64,000 nt of DNA from Pseudomonas eucalypticola. Its GTDB lineage: Bacteria; Pseudomonadota; Gammaproteobacteria; Pseudomonadales; Pseudomonadaceae. The position numbers were made by a program, and so were the translations under genes. This document shows, one piece after another, positions 21,148-29,352 of the stretch. Below the pieces are notes generated by a model that did no database searches, was not told the origin of the DNA, and worked only from the letters and a program-made list of their open reading frames with translations. Location of the stretch: NCBI RefSeq assembly GCF_013374995.1, contig NZ_CP056030.1:3814501-3878500 (forward strand). Reading direction: 5' to 3'. Every line of letters starts with the position of its first letter. The stretch's first letter is position 1.

Positions 21148-22443
21148 TCAGGCAATCAAGACCCGTGCCAACGCGCGGTCGAGGATAACCAGGGCTTCGT
21201 CGAGCTCGACGTCGGTGGTGGTCAGGGGGGCGAGGAAACGCACGACATTGCGGTGCACCCCGCACTTGATCACCAGCAGTCCGCCTTCGCGGGCGGCGTC
21301 GATGACCTGCTGGGCCAGGGCCGCGTCGGGGCTGGCATCGGCATCGCCGCTGACCATTTCCATGGCCAGCATGAAGCCTTGCCCGCGCACGTCGCCGATG
21401 CGCGGGTAGCTCTGCTGCAGCACCTGCAGCCCCGCGCGCAAGCGCACGCCCAACTGTTCGCCCCGGGCCAGCAAATGCTCGTGCTCAAAGGCGTCGATCA
21501 CCGCCAGCGCCGCGGCGCAGGCCAGGGCATTGCCACCATAGGTGCCGCCCAGGCCGCCGGGCGTGGGCGCGTCCATGATCTCACTGCGCCCGACCACGGC
21601 GGACAGCGGCAGGCCGCCGGCCAGGCTCTTGGCGACGGTGACCAGGTCCGGCTGGATGCCAGCGTGCTGGAAGCCGAACCAGCGGCCGGTGCGGCCAAAT
21701 CCGGCCTGGATTTCATCGAGGATCAGCACAATGCCGTGTTGCTCGGTCAATGCGCGCAGTGCCTGCAAAAACTCCGGCGGCGCGGTGAGGAAGCCGCCAT
21801 CGCCCTGCACCGGCTCGACGATGATGGCCGCCACACGGTCCGCCGCGATCTGGGTGGCGAACACGTCTTGCAAGGCCGCCAGTGCATCAGCGCTGCTGAT
21901 GCCACGGTAGGGGTTGGGGTACGGGGTATGGAAGATCTCCGGCGCGAACGGGCCGAAGTTCTGTTTGTACGGCTGACTCATGCCAGTCAGGCTGCAGCCC
22001 AGCAGCGTGCGCCCGTGGAAGCCACCGCGAAAGGCGATGACACCGGGACGGTTGGTGTGGCCACGGGCGATTTTGATGGCGTTTTCCACCGCCTCGGCAC
22101 CCGAAGTGAACAACGCCGCCTTGTGCGGTACGTCACCGCCGACCAGCGTGCTCAAACGCTGCGCCAGCTCAATATAGGGGGGGTAGGCGACCACCTGAAA
22201 ACAGGCATGGGAGATTTTCGTCAACTGCGCCTGCACCGCTTCGACCATTTTGGGGTGGTTGTGCCCGATATTGAGCACGCCGATGCCGCCGACAAAATCC
22301 AGGTAGCGCTTGCCGTCCACGTCCCACAACTGTGAGCCCTGGGCGCGGTCGATCACCAGCGGGTGGGCGGTGAGCACGCCGCGGGGCACTGATTGTTCAC
22401 GCTGTTGCAGCAGTCGAGGGGTGTCATTGAGTTTGCTGTTCAT
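21148..22443 (-). CDS. gabT: 4-aminobutyrate aminotransferase (class III, PLP)
   Basis: This is a 431-residue class III aminotransferase. The start at 22443 follows AGGAAG. The PLP-binding LVTVAKSLAGGLPLSAVVG holds the Schiff-base Lys, LILDEIQAGFGRTGRWFGFQ holds the cofactor Asp, and FTSGAEAVENAIKIAR binds phosphate. GabT moves the amino group of GABA to 2-oxoglutarate, giving succinate semialdehyde. A succinate-semialdehyde dehydrogenase-like gene lies 1.2 kb away, so a GABA or omega-amino-acid route is likely. 5-aminovalerate is an alternative substrate. Confidence 0.87.
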   Translation of the reverse strand: MNSKLNDTPRLLQQREQSVPRGVLTAHPLVIDRAQGSQLWDVDGKRYLDFVGGIGVLNIGHNHPKMVEAVQAQLTKISHACFQVVAYPPYIELAQRLSTLVGGDVPHKAALFTSGAEAVENAIKIARGHTNRPGVIAFRGGFHGRTLLGCSLTGMSQPYKQNFGPFAPEIFHTPYPNPYRGISSADALAALQDVFATQIAADRVAAIIVEPVQGDGGFLTAPPEFLQALRALTEQHGIVLILDEIQAGFGRTGRWFGFQHAGIQPDLVTVAKSLAGGLPLSAVVGRSEIMDAPTPGGLGGTYGGNALACAAALAVIDAFEHEHLLARGEQLGVRLRAGLQVLQQSYPRIGDVRGQGFMLAMEMVSGDADASPDAALAQQVIDAAREGGLLVIKCGVHRNVVRFLAPLTTTDVELDEALVILDRALARVLIA

Positions 22444-22662
22444 GAAAGCTTCCTGTGGCCATGCCCGCGGTGGGTTTCGATGCATTCCAGAGTACGGGTT
22501 GCGCGGAGGCGACGTGGCCGAAGTTGCCGGCCAGCAAGGGCACATCGACTGTTTTGCGGGGCGCAAACGGCAGAATCGCTTGGCGGGGATGGGGCACAAT
22601 GGGATGAGGGCTTTATTGAACGAACGCTTCAACAGCCTGACTCCCCCGACAAGGACTCCCCC

Positions 22663-23589
22663 ATGGCCCTGCTCTACAAAGCCGACCCCCAGCGAGGCGA
22701 GCGCTGGCGACAGCTGTTCGCCGCCCACGCCCCCGACATCGAGTTCCGCCAGTGGCCCGACATCGGCAACCCTGCGGAGATCGAATACCTGGCCGCGTGG
22801 CAGGCACCCGATGACCTGGCCACCCTGCTGCCCAACCTCAAGGCCTTGCTGGCGATATCCGCCGGGGTCGACCAGTTGAACCTGTCCGCACTGCCCCCGC
22901 ACTTGCCGGTGGCGCGCATGCTCGACCCAGGCATCACCCAGGGCATGTGCGAATACGCTACCTGGGCGGTGCTGAGCCTGCACCGCGACATGCTGCGCTA
23001 CCGTGCCCAGCAGCAGGCCGGGGCATGGGAAGCGCGGGCGCTGGTGCCCGCCAGCCAGCGTCGCGTCGGAGTGATGGGGATGGGGCAGCAGGGCAAGGCC
23101 ATCGTCAAGTGTCTGCAGGGGCTGGGTTTTGCGCTATCGGGCTGGGCGCGCAGCGCGCATCAGCTGACAGGGGTCGAGTGTTTCGCCGGTCCTGCGCAGT
23201 TGCCTGCCTTTCTCGGCCAGTGCGACATCCTGATCTGCCTGCTGCCGTTGACCGAGCAGACCCGCGGCATCCTCGACCTTTCCTTGTTCGAGCAACTGCC
23301 CAGGGGCGCTGCCCTGATCAACATGGGCCGTGGGGCACACCTGAACGAAGCCGACCTGCTGACGGCCTTGGCCAGCGGCCAGTTGAGCGGCGCGGTGCTG
23401 GACGTGCTGGGGGTTGAGCCGGCCCCGGCCGACCACCCTTTCTGGCAGCACCCCGGCATTATGCTGACACCGCACATCGCTGCCATGACACAACCGGACA
23501 GCGCCTTTGCCGTGCTGCTGGACAACATCCGCCGCCACCAGCGCGGCGAACCTCTGAACGGCCAGATCGACCGCGCCGACGGCTACTGA
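22663..23589 (+). CDS. ghrA: Glyoxylate/hydroxypyruvate reductase A
   Basis: The product is 308 residues of the D-2-hydroxyacid dehydrogenase family. The start MALLYKADPQRGERWRQLF at 22663 is chosen because the upstream in-frame sequence looks non-coding. It has the Rossmann motif VGVMGMGQQGKAIVK (GxGxxG), the active-site segment INMGRGAHLNEADLL and the GhrA-type ending LTPHIAAMTQPDSA. It reduces glyoxylate or hydroxypyruvate with NADPH. It is alone on the plus strand, divergent from gabT. The adjacent oxidase cluster could supply glyoxylate, which is inference. Confidence 0.9.
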   Translation: MALLYKADPQRGERWRQLFAAHAPDIEFRQWPDIGNPAEIEYLAAWQAPDDLATLLPNLKALLAISAGVDQLNLSALPPHLPVARMLDPGITQGMCEYATWAVLSLHRDMLRYRAQQQAGAWEARALVPASQRRVGVMGMGQQGKAIVKCLQGLGFALSGWARSAHQLTGVECFAGPAQLPAFLGQCDILICLLPLTEQTRGILDLSLFEQLPRGAALINMGRGAHLNEADLLTALASGQLSGAVLDVLGVEPAPADHPFWQHPGIMLTPHIAAMTQPDSAFAVLLDNIRRHQRGEPLNGQIDRADGY

Positions 23590-23594
23590 CCCCC

Positions 23595-23621
23595 GCCCGG
23601 TCCCCAAGGGAGGGACCGGGC
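23595..23621. terminator. Stem-loop between convergent ghrA and gabD
   Basis: GCCCGGTCCC (23595-23604) pairs with GGGACCGGGC (23612-23621) around a 7-base loop. It lies 5 bases after the ghrA stop and 9 bases before the gabD stop. There is no T-tract on either strand, so termination is probable but not certain. Confidence 0.55.
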
Positions 23622-23630
23622 CTGCCGCGA

Positions 23631-25088
23631 TTACAGCCCGCCGATGTGAAACGCCTTGATTTCCAGGTATTCGTCCAGCCCGTAGCGCGAACCTTCACGG
23701 CCCAGCCCGGATTGCTTAACACCACCAAACGGTGCGACTTCCATGGAGATGGCCCCGGTATTGAGCCCCACCATGCCAAACTCCAACGCCTCCCCTACCC
23801 GCCATGAACGCTGCAGGTTCTGGGTGAAGTAATAGGCCGCCAGCCCGTAGGGGGTGTCGTTGGCGATGGCGACCGCCTGGGCTTCGGTGTCGAAGCGAAT
23901 CAAGGGCACCAGCGGGCCGAAGGTTTCCTCGCGGGTGCACAGCATGTCAGCCGTGACATCCGCCAGCACCACGGGCTCGACGAAGGGGCTGGCCGCCTCT
24001 GGCACACCGCCGCACAGCAGCCGCGCGCCCTGCCCCAGGGCGTCATCCACATGGCGCGCGACTTTTTCCACGGCGGCCTGGTTGATCAACGGCCCCAGGG
24101 TGACGCCCGCCTCCAGGCCGTTGCCGACCTTCAGCGTCGCCACTTCCTGCAGCAACCGCGCGGCAAAGCGCGCGTAAATCCCCGTTTGCACCAGGATGCG
24201 GTTGGCGCACACGCACGTCTGCCCGGCGTTGCGGAACTTGCTCTGCATCAGCCCCGCCACTGCCTGCTCGATGTCGGCATCATCAAACACAATGAACGGC
24301 GCGTTGCCGCCCAGCTCCAGGCTCAGGCGCTTGATGTGTTCGGCGCTCTGGCGCATCAGCAGCCGGCCAACGGCGGTGGAGCCGGTAAAGGATATCTTGC
24401 GCACGGCAGGGTTGCCGGTCAGCTCGCCGCCGATGCCCTGGGGCATGCCGGTCACCACGTTGAACACCCCGGCCGCAATGCCCACCCGCTCGGCCAGCAC
24501 CGCCAGGGCCAGGGCCGACAACGGTGTCAAGTCCGAAGGTTTGACCACGATGGTGCACCCCGCCGCCAACGCAGGCGCGCACTTGCGGGTGATCATGGCG
24601 GAGGGGAAATTCCAGGGGGTGATGGCGGCGCAGACACCCACCGGCTGCTTGAGCGTCAACAGACGACGGTCGCCACTGGGCGAAGGAATGGTCTCGCCGT
24701 ACTGGCGTCGGGCTTCCTCGGCGAACCATTTGACGAAGCTGGCGGCGTAGCGGATCTCGCCCTGGGCCTCGGCCAGGGGCTTGCCTTGCTCCAGGGTCAT
24801 GATCAGTGCCAGGTCGTCCAGGTTGTCCAGAATCGCCTGGTACCAGGCCTCCAGCAGCAAGGCACGCTGCGCCGCCGGGCGTTCACGCCACGCCGGCAAC
24901 GCCGCTTCGGCGGCCTCGATGGCGCGGCGGGTTTCGGCACCCTGCAGGGCCGGTACGTGGGCGATGCACTGGCCGGTGGCCGGGTCGAGCACCTCCAGGG
25001 TGGCGCCGTCATCGGCAGCCAGCCATTGCCCGTTGATATAGGCCCGTTCGGCCAGCAGGGTGGGGTCTTTCAAGCGGTTGCGCAACAT
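23631..25088 (-). CDS. gabD: Succinate-semialdehyde dehydrogenase-type ALDH
   Basis: This is a 485-residue ALDH with GabD-like features: AYINGQWLAADDGATLEVLDPATG, KWFAEEARRQYGETIPSP, ITPWNFPSAMITRKCAPALAAGCT, the catalytic Cys in FRNAGQTCVCANRILVQ, and PFGGVKQSGLGREGSRYGLDEYLE. It would oxidise succinate semialdehyde to succinate. GabT lies nearby on the same strand, but ghrA interrupts them, so they are not one operon. Glutarate-semialdehyde dehydrogenase is a close alternative. Confidence 0.87.
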   Translation of the reverse strand: MLRNRLKDPTLLAERAYINGQWLAADDGATLEVLDPATGQCIAHVPALQGAETRRAIEAAEAALPAWRERPAAQRALLLEAWYQAILDNLDDLALIMTLEQGKPLAEAQGEIRYAASFVKWFAEEARRQYGETIPSPSGDRRLLTLKQPVGVCAAITPWNFPSAMITRKCAPALAAGCTIVVKPSDLTPLSALALAVLAERVGIAAGVFNVVTGMPQGIGGELTGNPAVRKISFTGSTAVGRLLMRQSAEHIKRLSLELGGNAPFIVFDDADIEQAVAGLMQSKFRNAGQTCVCANRILVQTGIYARFAARLLQEVATLKVGNGLEAGVTLGPLINQAAVEKVARHVDDALGQGARLLCGGVPEAASPFVEPVVLADVTADMLCTREETFGPLVPLIRFDTEAQAVAIANDTPYGLAAYYFTQNLQRSWRVGEALEFGMVGLNTGAISMEVAPFGGVKQSGLGREGSRYGLDEYLEIKAFHIGGL

Positions 25089-25137
25089 GGGGCTGATCCT
25101 GTGAGTCGTGGTAGGACCAGTCTAAAAACATGCGTCG

Positions 25138-25177
25138 CCGGGGCGATGCCGAATACGCCCCGGCAACAGTGCCGAAT
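25138..25177 (-). promoter_or_regulatory. Candidate operator region between argE and gabD
   Basis: An 8-base inverted repeat, CCGGGGCG (25138-25145) and CGCCCCGG (25156-25163), overlaps two direct copies of TGCCGAAT (25147-25154 and 25170-25177). It is upstream of gabD. No regulator can be assigned. Confidence 0.3.
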
Positions 25178-25213
25178 GCTGAAATCGGCGGCCAGGCAGC
25201 ATGAGCTGCCTGC

Positions 25214-26371
25214 TCAGCCGCGCACGCCCTGCAACAGAGTGTGCAGCAGGTGTTCGCAGGCCTCCAGTTGTGCCAGTTCCACGTACTCGTCGGGCTTGTG
25301 CGCCTGCTCGATGGAACCCGGCCCGCAGACCACCACCGGCACGTTCAGGCGTTGGGCGAACAGCCCGCCCTCGGTACCAAAGGCGACTTTGACCTGGGCC
25401 GTTTCGGCCGGGGCGAATGCCTTCAGCCAGCGCACCGCCTCTACCGTCGGCGAGGTTTCCAGGCCCGGGTACGCGTTGAGGGTTTCGATGTGGATGTCGG
25501 CCACGCCACTGACCTTCTTCGCCTCGCGGGCAATGGCCTCGGCCTGCTCGGCCAGGTCCGCCAGCATCACCTCGGGATCATCGGCCGGCAGGTGGCGAAT
25601 CTCGAATTCCAGGGTGCACAGGTTGGGCACGATGTTCAGCGCCTTGCCGCCATCGATACGCCCGACGTGCACGGTGCTGTAGGCGATATCGTAAGCATCA
25701 TCATGGGCACCCTGCGCTTGCAGGCGTTGTTGGGTGGCGCGCAGCCGGGTGATGAAGTCGCTGGCCAGGTGAATGGCGTTGGCCGCCAGTGGTGCCAGGG
25801 ACGAATGCGCTTCCTGGCCGTGGCACTGCACACGGTACGAGGCCTTGCCCTTGTGGCCAAGGGCGAAGTGCATCTGGGTGGGCTCGCCGACGATGCACAG
25901 GAACGGCCGCTGGGGCGCCAGGTGCAACACATCCAGCAGACGGCGCACGCCCACGCAGCCGATTTCCTCATCATAGGACAGGGCCAATTGCAGCGGCCGG
26001 CTGAGCGGCTGGTCAGCGGCCGTCAGCAGCGTATCGATGGCCACGGCGATGAAACCCTTCATGTCGCAGGCGCCACGGCCGTATAGCTTGCCGTCACTGA
26101 CGGTGGCCTGGAACGGCGGCCTGGTCCAGGCCTGGCCGGCCACGGGCACCACATCGGTGTGACCGGACAGCAGCACGCCGGGCACGTCCCTGGGGCCGAC
26201 ACTGGCGAACAGGTTGGCCTTGGTACCGGCATCGTCATGCACCAGGCGGGTTTCGATACCCTTGGCCTCGAGTCGTTGCTGCACGCAGTGGATCAGCGCC
26301 AGGTTGGACTCGGACGACGTGGTGTCAAAGCTGATCAGTTGTTTGAGAATGTCGAGTGTGCGTGGGTTCAT
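25214..26371 (-). CDS. argE: Acetylornithine deacetylase-type M20 peptidase
   Basis: The product is a 385-residue M20 zinc hydrolase. It shows the metal and catalytic motifs of the ArgE/DapE family: LLSGHTDVVPV, GRGACDMKGFIAVAID, SYDEEIGCVGV (Glu-Glu) and the late His in IEQAHKPDEYVELA. ArgE removes the acetyl group from N-acetylornithine. Pseudomonas normally makes ornithine through ArgJ, so a copy beside catabolic genes may instead deacylate an N-acyl amino acid. The REP pair at 26405-26495 separates it from the oxidase operon. Confidence 0.85.
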   Translation of the reverse strand: MNPRTLDILKQLISFDTTSSESNLALIHCVQQRLEAKGIETRLVHDDAGTKANLFASVGPRDVPGVLLSGHTDVVPVAGQAWTRPPFQATVSDGKLYGRGACDMKGFIAVAIDTLLTAADQPLSRPLQLALSYDEEIGCVGVRRLLDVLHLAPQRPFLCIVGEPTQMHFALGHKGKASYRVQCHGQEAHSSLAPLAANAIHLASDFITRLRATQQRLQAQGAHDDAYDIAYSTVHVGRIDGGKALNIVPNLCTLEFEIRHLPADDPEVMLADLAEQAEAIAREAKKVSGVADIHIETLNAYPGLETSPTVEAVRWLKAFAPAETAQVKVAFGTEGGLFAQRLNVPVVVCGPGSIEQAHKPDEYVELAQLEACEHLLHTLLQGVRG

Positions 26372-26404
26372 GAGTGGCCACTCAGGATGAGGTCATTATG
26401 CGCT

Positions 26405-26495
26405 CTGTGGGACCGGGCGAAGGTCGGGAATGAGGCGCTGCGCACTGGCTGAGCGTACGCGGTGTGCCTTTCCCGAGCTTCGCCCGGTCCCACAG
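26405..26495. repeat. REP inverted pair (type A) upstream of argE
   Basis: Arms at 26405-26430 and 26470-26495 are 26 bases with one mismatch and match the arms at 12744-12834. The element lies between the end of the oxidase/ABC operon (26520) and the argE start (26371), where it could end the long operon transcript. Confidence 0.88.
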
Positions 26496-26519
26496 GGTCG
26501 GCGGTTGAATGTCAATGCA

Positions 26520-27689
26520 TCAGTGTGTTCTGGCTGGCTTCTTGAGCGCGTTCACAGAGGGGGCAGGTGCAAATCGGTTGATGTGGAAATCGTGAATACG
26601 CGTGCGGGTGCTGCCGGTGGCGATCAGTTCGGCCATGACCGCACCCACGCCGGGGCCCAGTTGGAAGCCGGCGCCGCAGAAACCAAAGGCGTAGTACAGG
26701 CCGTCGACCTGGCCGCTGGGGCCCATGATCGGCAATGAGTCCGGCGTGTAGCTCTCGATACCGCTCCACACCCGAATGATGTTCAACGGCGCAATGCCCG
26801 GCACCAGCCGGCGCATCTGGCTGATCTGGTTGAGGATGCTGCGCGGCTCGACGTGGGCGCGGCGGTTGAGCATGTCCGGCTTGCTGCGGTAACCGCCGCC
26901 AATGACGATGTTGCCACGGGCGATCTGGCGGAAGTAGATCACTTCTTCCGGAACCTTGGTGTATACGCCAATCACTGTTTTCAAGGCGTAAGGCACCGGC
27001 TCCGTCACAGCCATCTGCGGGCCGTTGGTGTCCAGCGGTACCGGTTCACCGAACTGCGCCGACAGCCTGTCGCCCCAGGCGCCGGCGGTCACCAGCAGGT
27101 TGGGCGCACTGAAGCGGCGCCCGTCGCTGGTCTCGATGTGGAAGTCACCGCCTACCTTTTGCACCTCGCGCACCTCGGTGCGCTCATGCACCGTGGCCCC
27201 CGCGCGGACAGCGGCGCGGGCAAACGCCGGGGCCGCCAGGCGCGGGTTGGCGTGACCGTCGTGGGGCGCGTAGGAACCGCCCTGAACTTCCGGCCCCAGA
27301 AACGGGAAGCGCTCATGCAAGGCCTTGCCACTGAAAATCTGCAAGTCCAGTTCGCGGGCTTCCGGCGCCTGAGCGTAGGCTTCCAGATCGGCGATGTGCG
27401 CCGCGTCATAACACACCCGCATGTGCCCGCTGGGCAGAAACTCCAAGTCTTCGCCGATCAATTCCGGCAGGCGCTTCCACAGGTGATACGACCGGTTGGA
27501 CAGCTCCAGCTGGCACAGGTAACGGCCCTGGCGGCGGACATTGCCGAAGTTGACGCCGCTGGCGTACTGACCGATCTGGTCACGTTCCAGCACAATCACC
27601 GAGCGTCCATGCTGGCGCAGGAAAAACGCGGCGGCCGCGCCCATGAAGCCGCCGCCCACGATGACTACATCGGCCTGTTGCACGTTCAT
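26520..27689 (-). CDS. FAD amine/amino-acid oxidoreductase, beta-type subunit (DadA/SoxB/HcnC-like)
   Basis: This is a 389-residue DAO-family flavoprotein. The dinucleotide motif VVIVGGGFMGAAAAFFLRQHG is at residues 7-27, and the C-terminal FAD segment GIESYTPDSLPIMGPSGQVDGLYYAFGFCGAGFQLGPGVG is intact. The start at 27689 overlaps the preceding gene by 4 bases. With the next two genes it matches the three-part dehydrogenases such as hydroxyproline dehydrogenase (LhpBEF), HcnABC and octopine/nopaline oxidases. These oxidise a secondary or alpha amine to an imine, which hydrolyses to amine and oxo acid. The exact substrate is not determinable. Confidence 0.85.
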   Translation of the reverse strand: MNVQQADVVIVGGGFMGAAAAFFLRQHGRSVIVLERDQIGQYASGVNFGNVRRQGRYLCQLELSNRSYHLWKRLPELIGEDLEFLPSGHMRVCYDAAHIADLEAYAQAPEARELDLQIFSGKALHERFPFLGPEVQGGSYAPHDGHANPRLAAPAFARAAVRAGATVHERTEVREVQKVGGDFHIETSDGRRFSAPNLLVTAGAWGDRLSAQFGEPVPLDTNGPQMAVTEPVPYALKTVIGVYTKVPEEVIYFRQIARGNIVIGGGYRSKPDMLNRRAHVEPRSILNQISQMRRLVPGIAPLNIIRVWSGIESYTPDSLPIMGPSGQVDGLYYAFGFCGAGFQLGPGVGAVMAELIATGSTRTRIHDFHINRFAPAPSVNALKKPARTH

Positions 27690-29062
27690 GCCTGTACCTC
27701 CTGCAGCTTCAGGGTCAGTGGCTTGACCGGGGCCTGGCCACGTTGGCGCCCCACTTCCTTGACGGGCACCCCGGCCGCGGCCGCGATGATCTCGGCTCCG
27801 GCCTGGGAGCAGTAACGGCCCTGGCACCGGCCCATGCCCACCCGGCTGAACGCCTTGGCGCGGTTGACCTCGCAGGCGCCCTTTTCGCGGACCACGCCGC
27901 GCAGTTCGCCGGCGCTGATCATCTCGCAGCGGCAGACGATGGCTTCGTCCGGCACGTGCTGAACCTGCGCCGCCGGCCATGGAAACGCCTCGGTGAGGCC
28001 CAGGCGGAAGCGCTCCATCCGGGCCAGGACCCGCCGCTGGGCCTCGGCCGCGCCCGATGCCACCGGCAAACCCAGGTCGTTCAACAACGCCAGGGCCGCC
28101 AAGCGCCCCGCCGCCTCTGCCGCGTCCGCGCCACGAATACGTGCACCATCGCCAGCGGCGTAGACGCTGGCCAATGAGGTGCGGCCGTCTTGATCGGTCT
28201 GCACCAGCCACTGGCCGGATGCCTCGTCGAACGCGAAGGCGCAACCGGCCAAGTCCGCCAGTTGAGTTTCCGGGCGCAGGTGGTAGCCCAGGGCGACGGC
28301 GTCGCAGCCTACCCGCACGGTCGCGCCTTTGCCCGTGCGCACGGTCACGCCCTGCACACCCGTGCGTTCGTCGCCATCAATATGCAACGGCGTGACACCT
28401 AGGTGCACGGCCACACCCGCCTGGTACAACCCGGCCAGCAAACCGACGCCGGTGGCCAGCACGCCCGGGCGGGCCAGCAATTTTGGCGCGGCGCGCAGCC
28501 GCGAATACAGCGGCGAGGTGTCCAGAACGGCAGCCACCTTGGCACCGGCCTTCACGTACTGGCTGGCCACCAGGTACAGCAGCGGCCCCGTGCCCATGAA
28601 CACCACGCTGGCACCGATGGAGACCGCCTGGGCCTTCAGCGCGATCTGTGCGCCGCCCAGGCTGTAGGTACCCGCCAACTCCCAGCCCTGTACCGGCAAC
28701 AGCCGGTCGGTGGCACCGGTGCATAGCACCAGCGCGTCGTATTCGAGCGCCGTATGGCGGCCCTGGCTGACACAGCACAGTTGCTGGTCTGCCAGATTCC
28801 ACACCAGGGTATCGGGGCGGTAATCCAGCTGCCCGCGCACCTGGTCGAAACGTTCGTGCAGGGCCTGGGCCTTGCCGGCCTCGCTGCCGTACAGTTGACG
28901 GTAGTCCCGGGTGAAGCCCTCGGGCTGGCGGCGGTAGATCTGCCCGCCCGCGCGACGCCCCTCGTCCACCAGGGTCGGGCGAATACCGGCCGCCAACAGG
29001 GTTTCGGCGCAGCGGATGCCCGCGGGCCCGGCGCCAACAATGGTTACCCGCGCAGTGGCCAT
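27686..29062 (-). CDS. FAD/NAD(P)-binding oxidoreductase, alpha-type subunit with [2Fe-2S] domain
   Basis: The product is 458 residues. An N-terminal FAD fold (VTIVGAGPAGIRCAETLLAAG) is followed by an internal NAD-type fold with VVFMGTGPLLYLVASQYVKAG and a YAAGDGARIRGADAAEAAGRL segment. The C-terminal 100 residues form a BFD-like [2Fe-2S] domain with ligands in CRCE and MGRCQGRYC. This is the architecture of the OoxA/HcnB/LhpB alpha subunit. It overlaps the small iron-sulfur gene by 19 bases and the beta-subunit gene by 4, so the three are co-translated. Confidence 0.88.
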   Translation of the reverse strand: MATARVTIVGAGPAGIRCAETLLAAGIRPTLVDEGRRAGGQIYRRQPEGFTRDYRQLYGSEAGKAQALHERFDQVRGQLDYRPDTLVWNLADQQLCCVSQGRHTALEYDALVLCTGATDRLLPVQGWELAGTYSLGGAQIALKAQAVSIGASVVFMGTGPLLYLVASQYVKAGAKVAAVLDTSPLYSRLRAAPKLLARPGVLATGVGLLAGLYQAGVAVHLGVTPLHIDGDERTGVQGVTVRTGKGATVRVGCDAVALGYHLRPETQLADLAGCAFAFDEASGQWLVQTDQDGRTSLASVYAAGDGARIRGADAAEAAGRLAALALLNDLGLPVASGAAEAQRRVLARMERFRLGLTEAFPWPAAQVQHVPDEAIVCRCEMISAGELRGVVREKGACEVNRAKAFSRVGMGRCQGRYCSQAGAEIIAAAAGVPVKEVGRQRGQAPVKPLTLKLQEVQA

Positions 29063-29352
29063 GCCGCCTCCGGTTGTGAGGTAAGAATATCCAGGCCGTC
29101 GCGCACGTCTTCACCGCACGCGCGCAGGCGCTCGCCGTCGCGGGTCCATACCCAGCAGTCCTGGCAGGCGCCCATCAGGCAGAAACCGGCGCGCCGGCCG
29201 TTGTCGAATTCAGAGCCGCGCAGGCTGTCGCCACTGGTCAGCAGCGCCACCATCAGCGTGTCGCCTTCCAGCGCCTGAACCGGCTGGCCGTCGACCAGCA
29301 AGTGAACAGCCGGGCGTTGCTGCTCGGCCAAGCGGACAAAACGGGCACTCAT
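29044..29352 (-). CDS. Small [2Fe-2S] ferredoxin-type subunit (gamma)
   Basis: This is 102 residues from ATG 29352. The cluster motif is GFCLMGACQDCWVW followed by RAC, that is C-x4-C-x2-C and a distal C, the pattern of HcnA/LhpF/SoxD-like ferredoxin subunits. It passes electrons from the flavin subunits. Its start overlaps the stop of the ABC ATPase by 4 bases, tying transport and oxidation into one operon. Confidence 0.9.
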   Translation of the reverse strand: MSARFVRLAEQQRPAVHLLVDGQPVQALEGDTLMVALLTSGDSLRGSEFDNGRRAGFCLMGACQDCWVWTRDGERLRACGEDVRDGLDILTSQPEAAWPLRG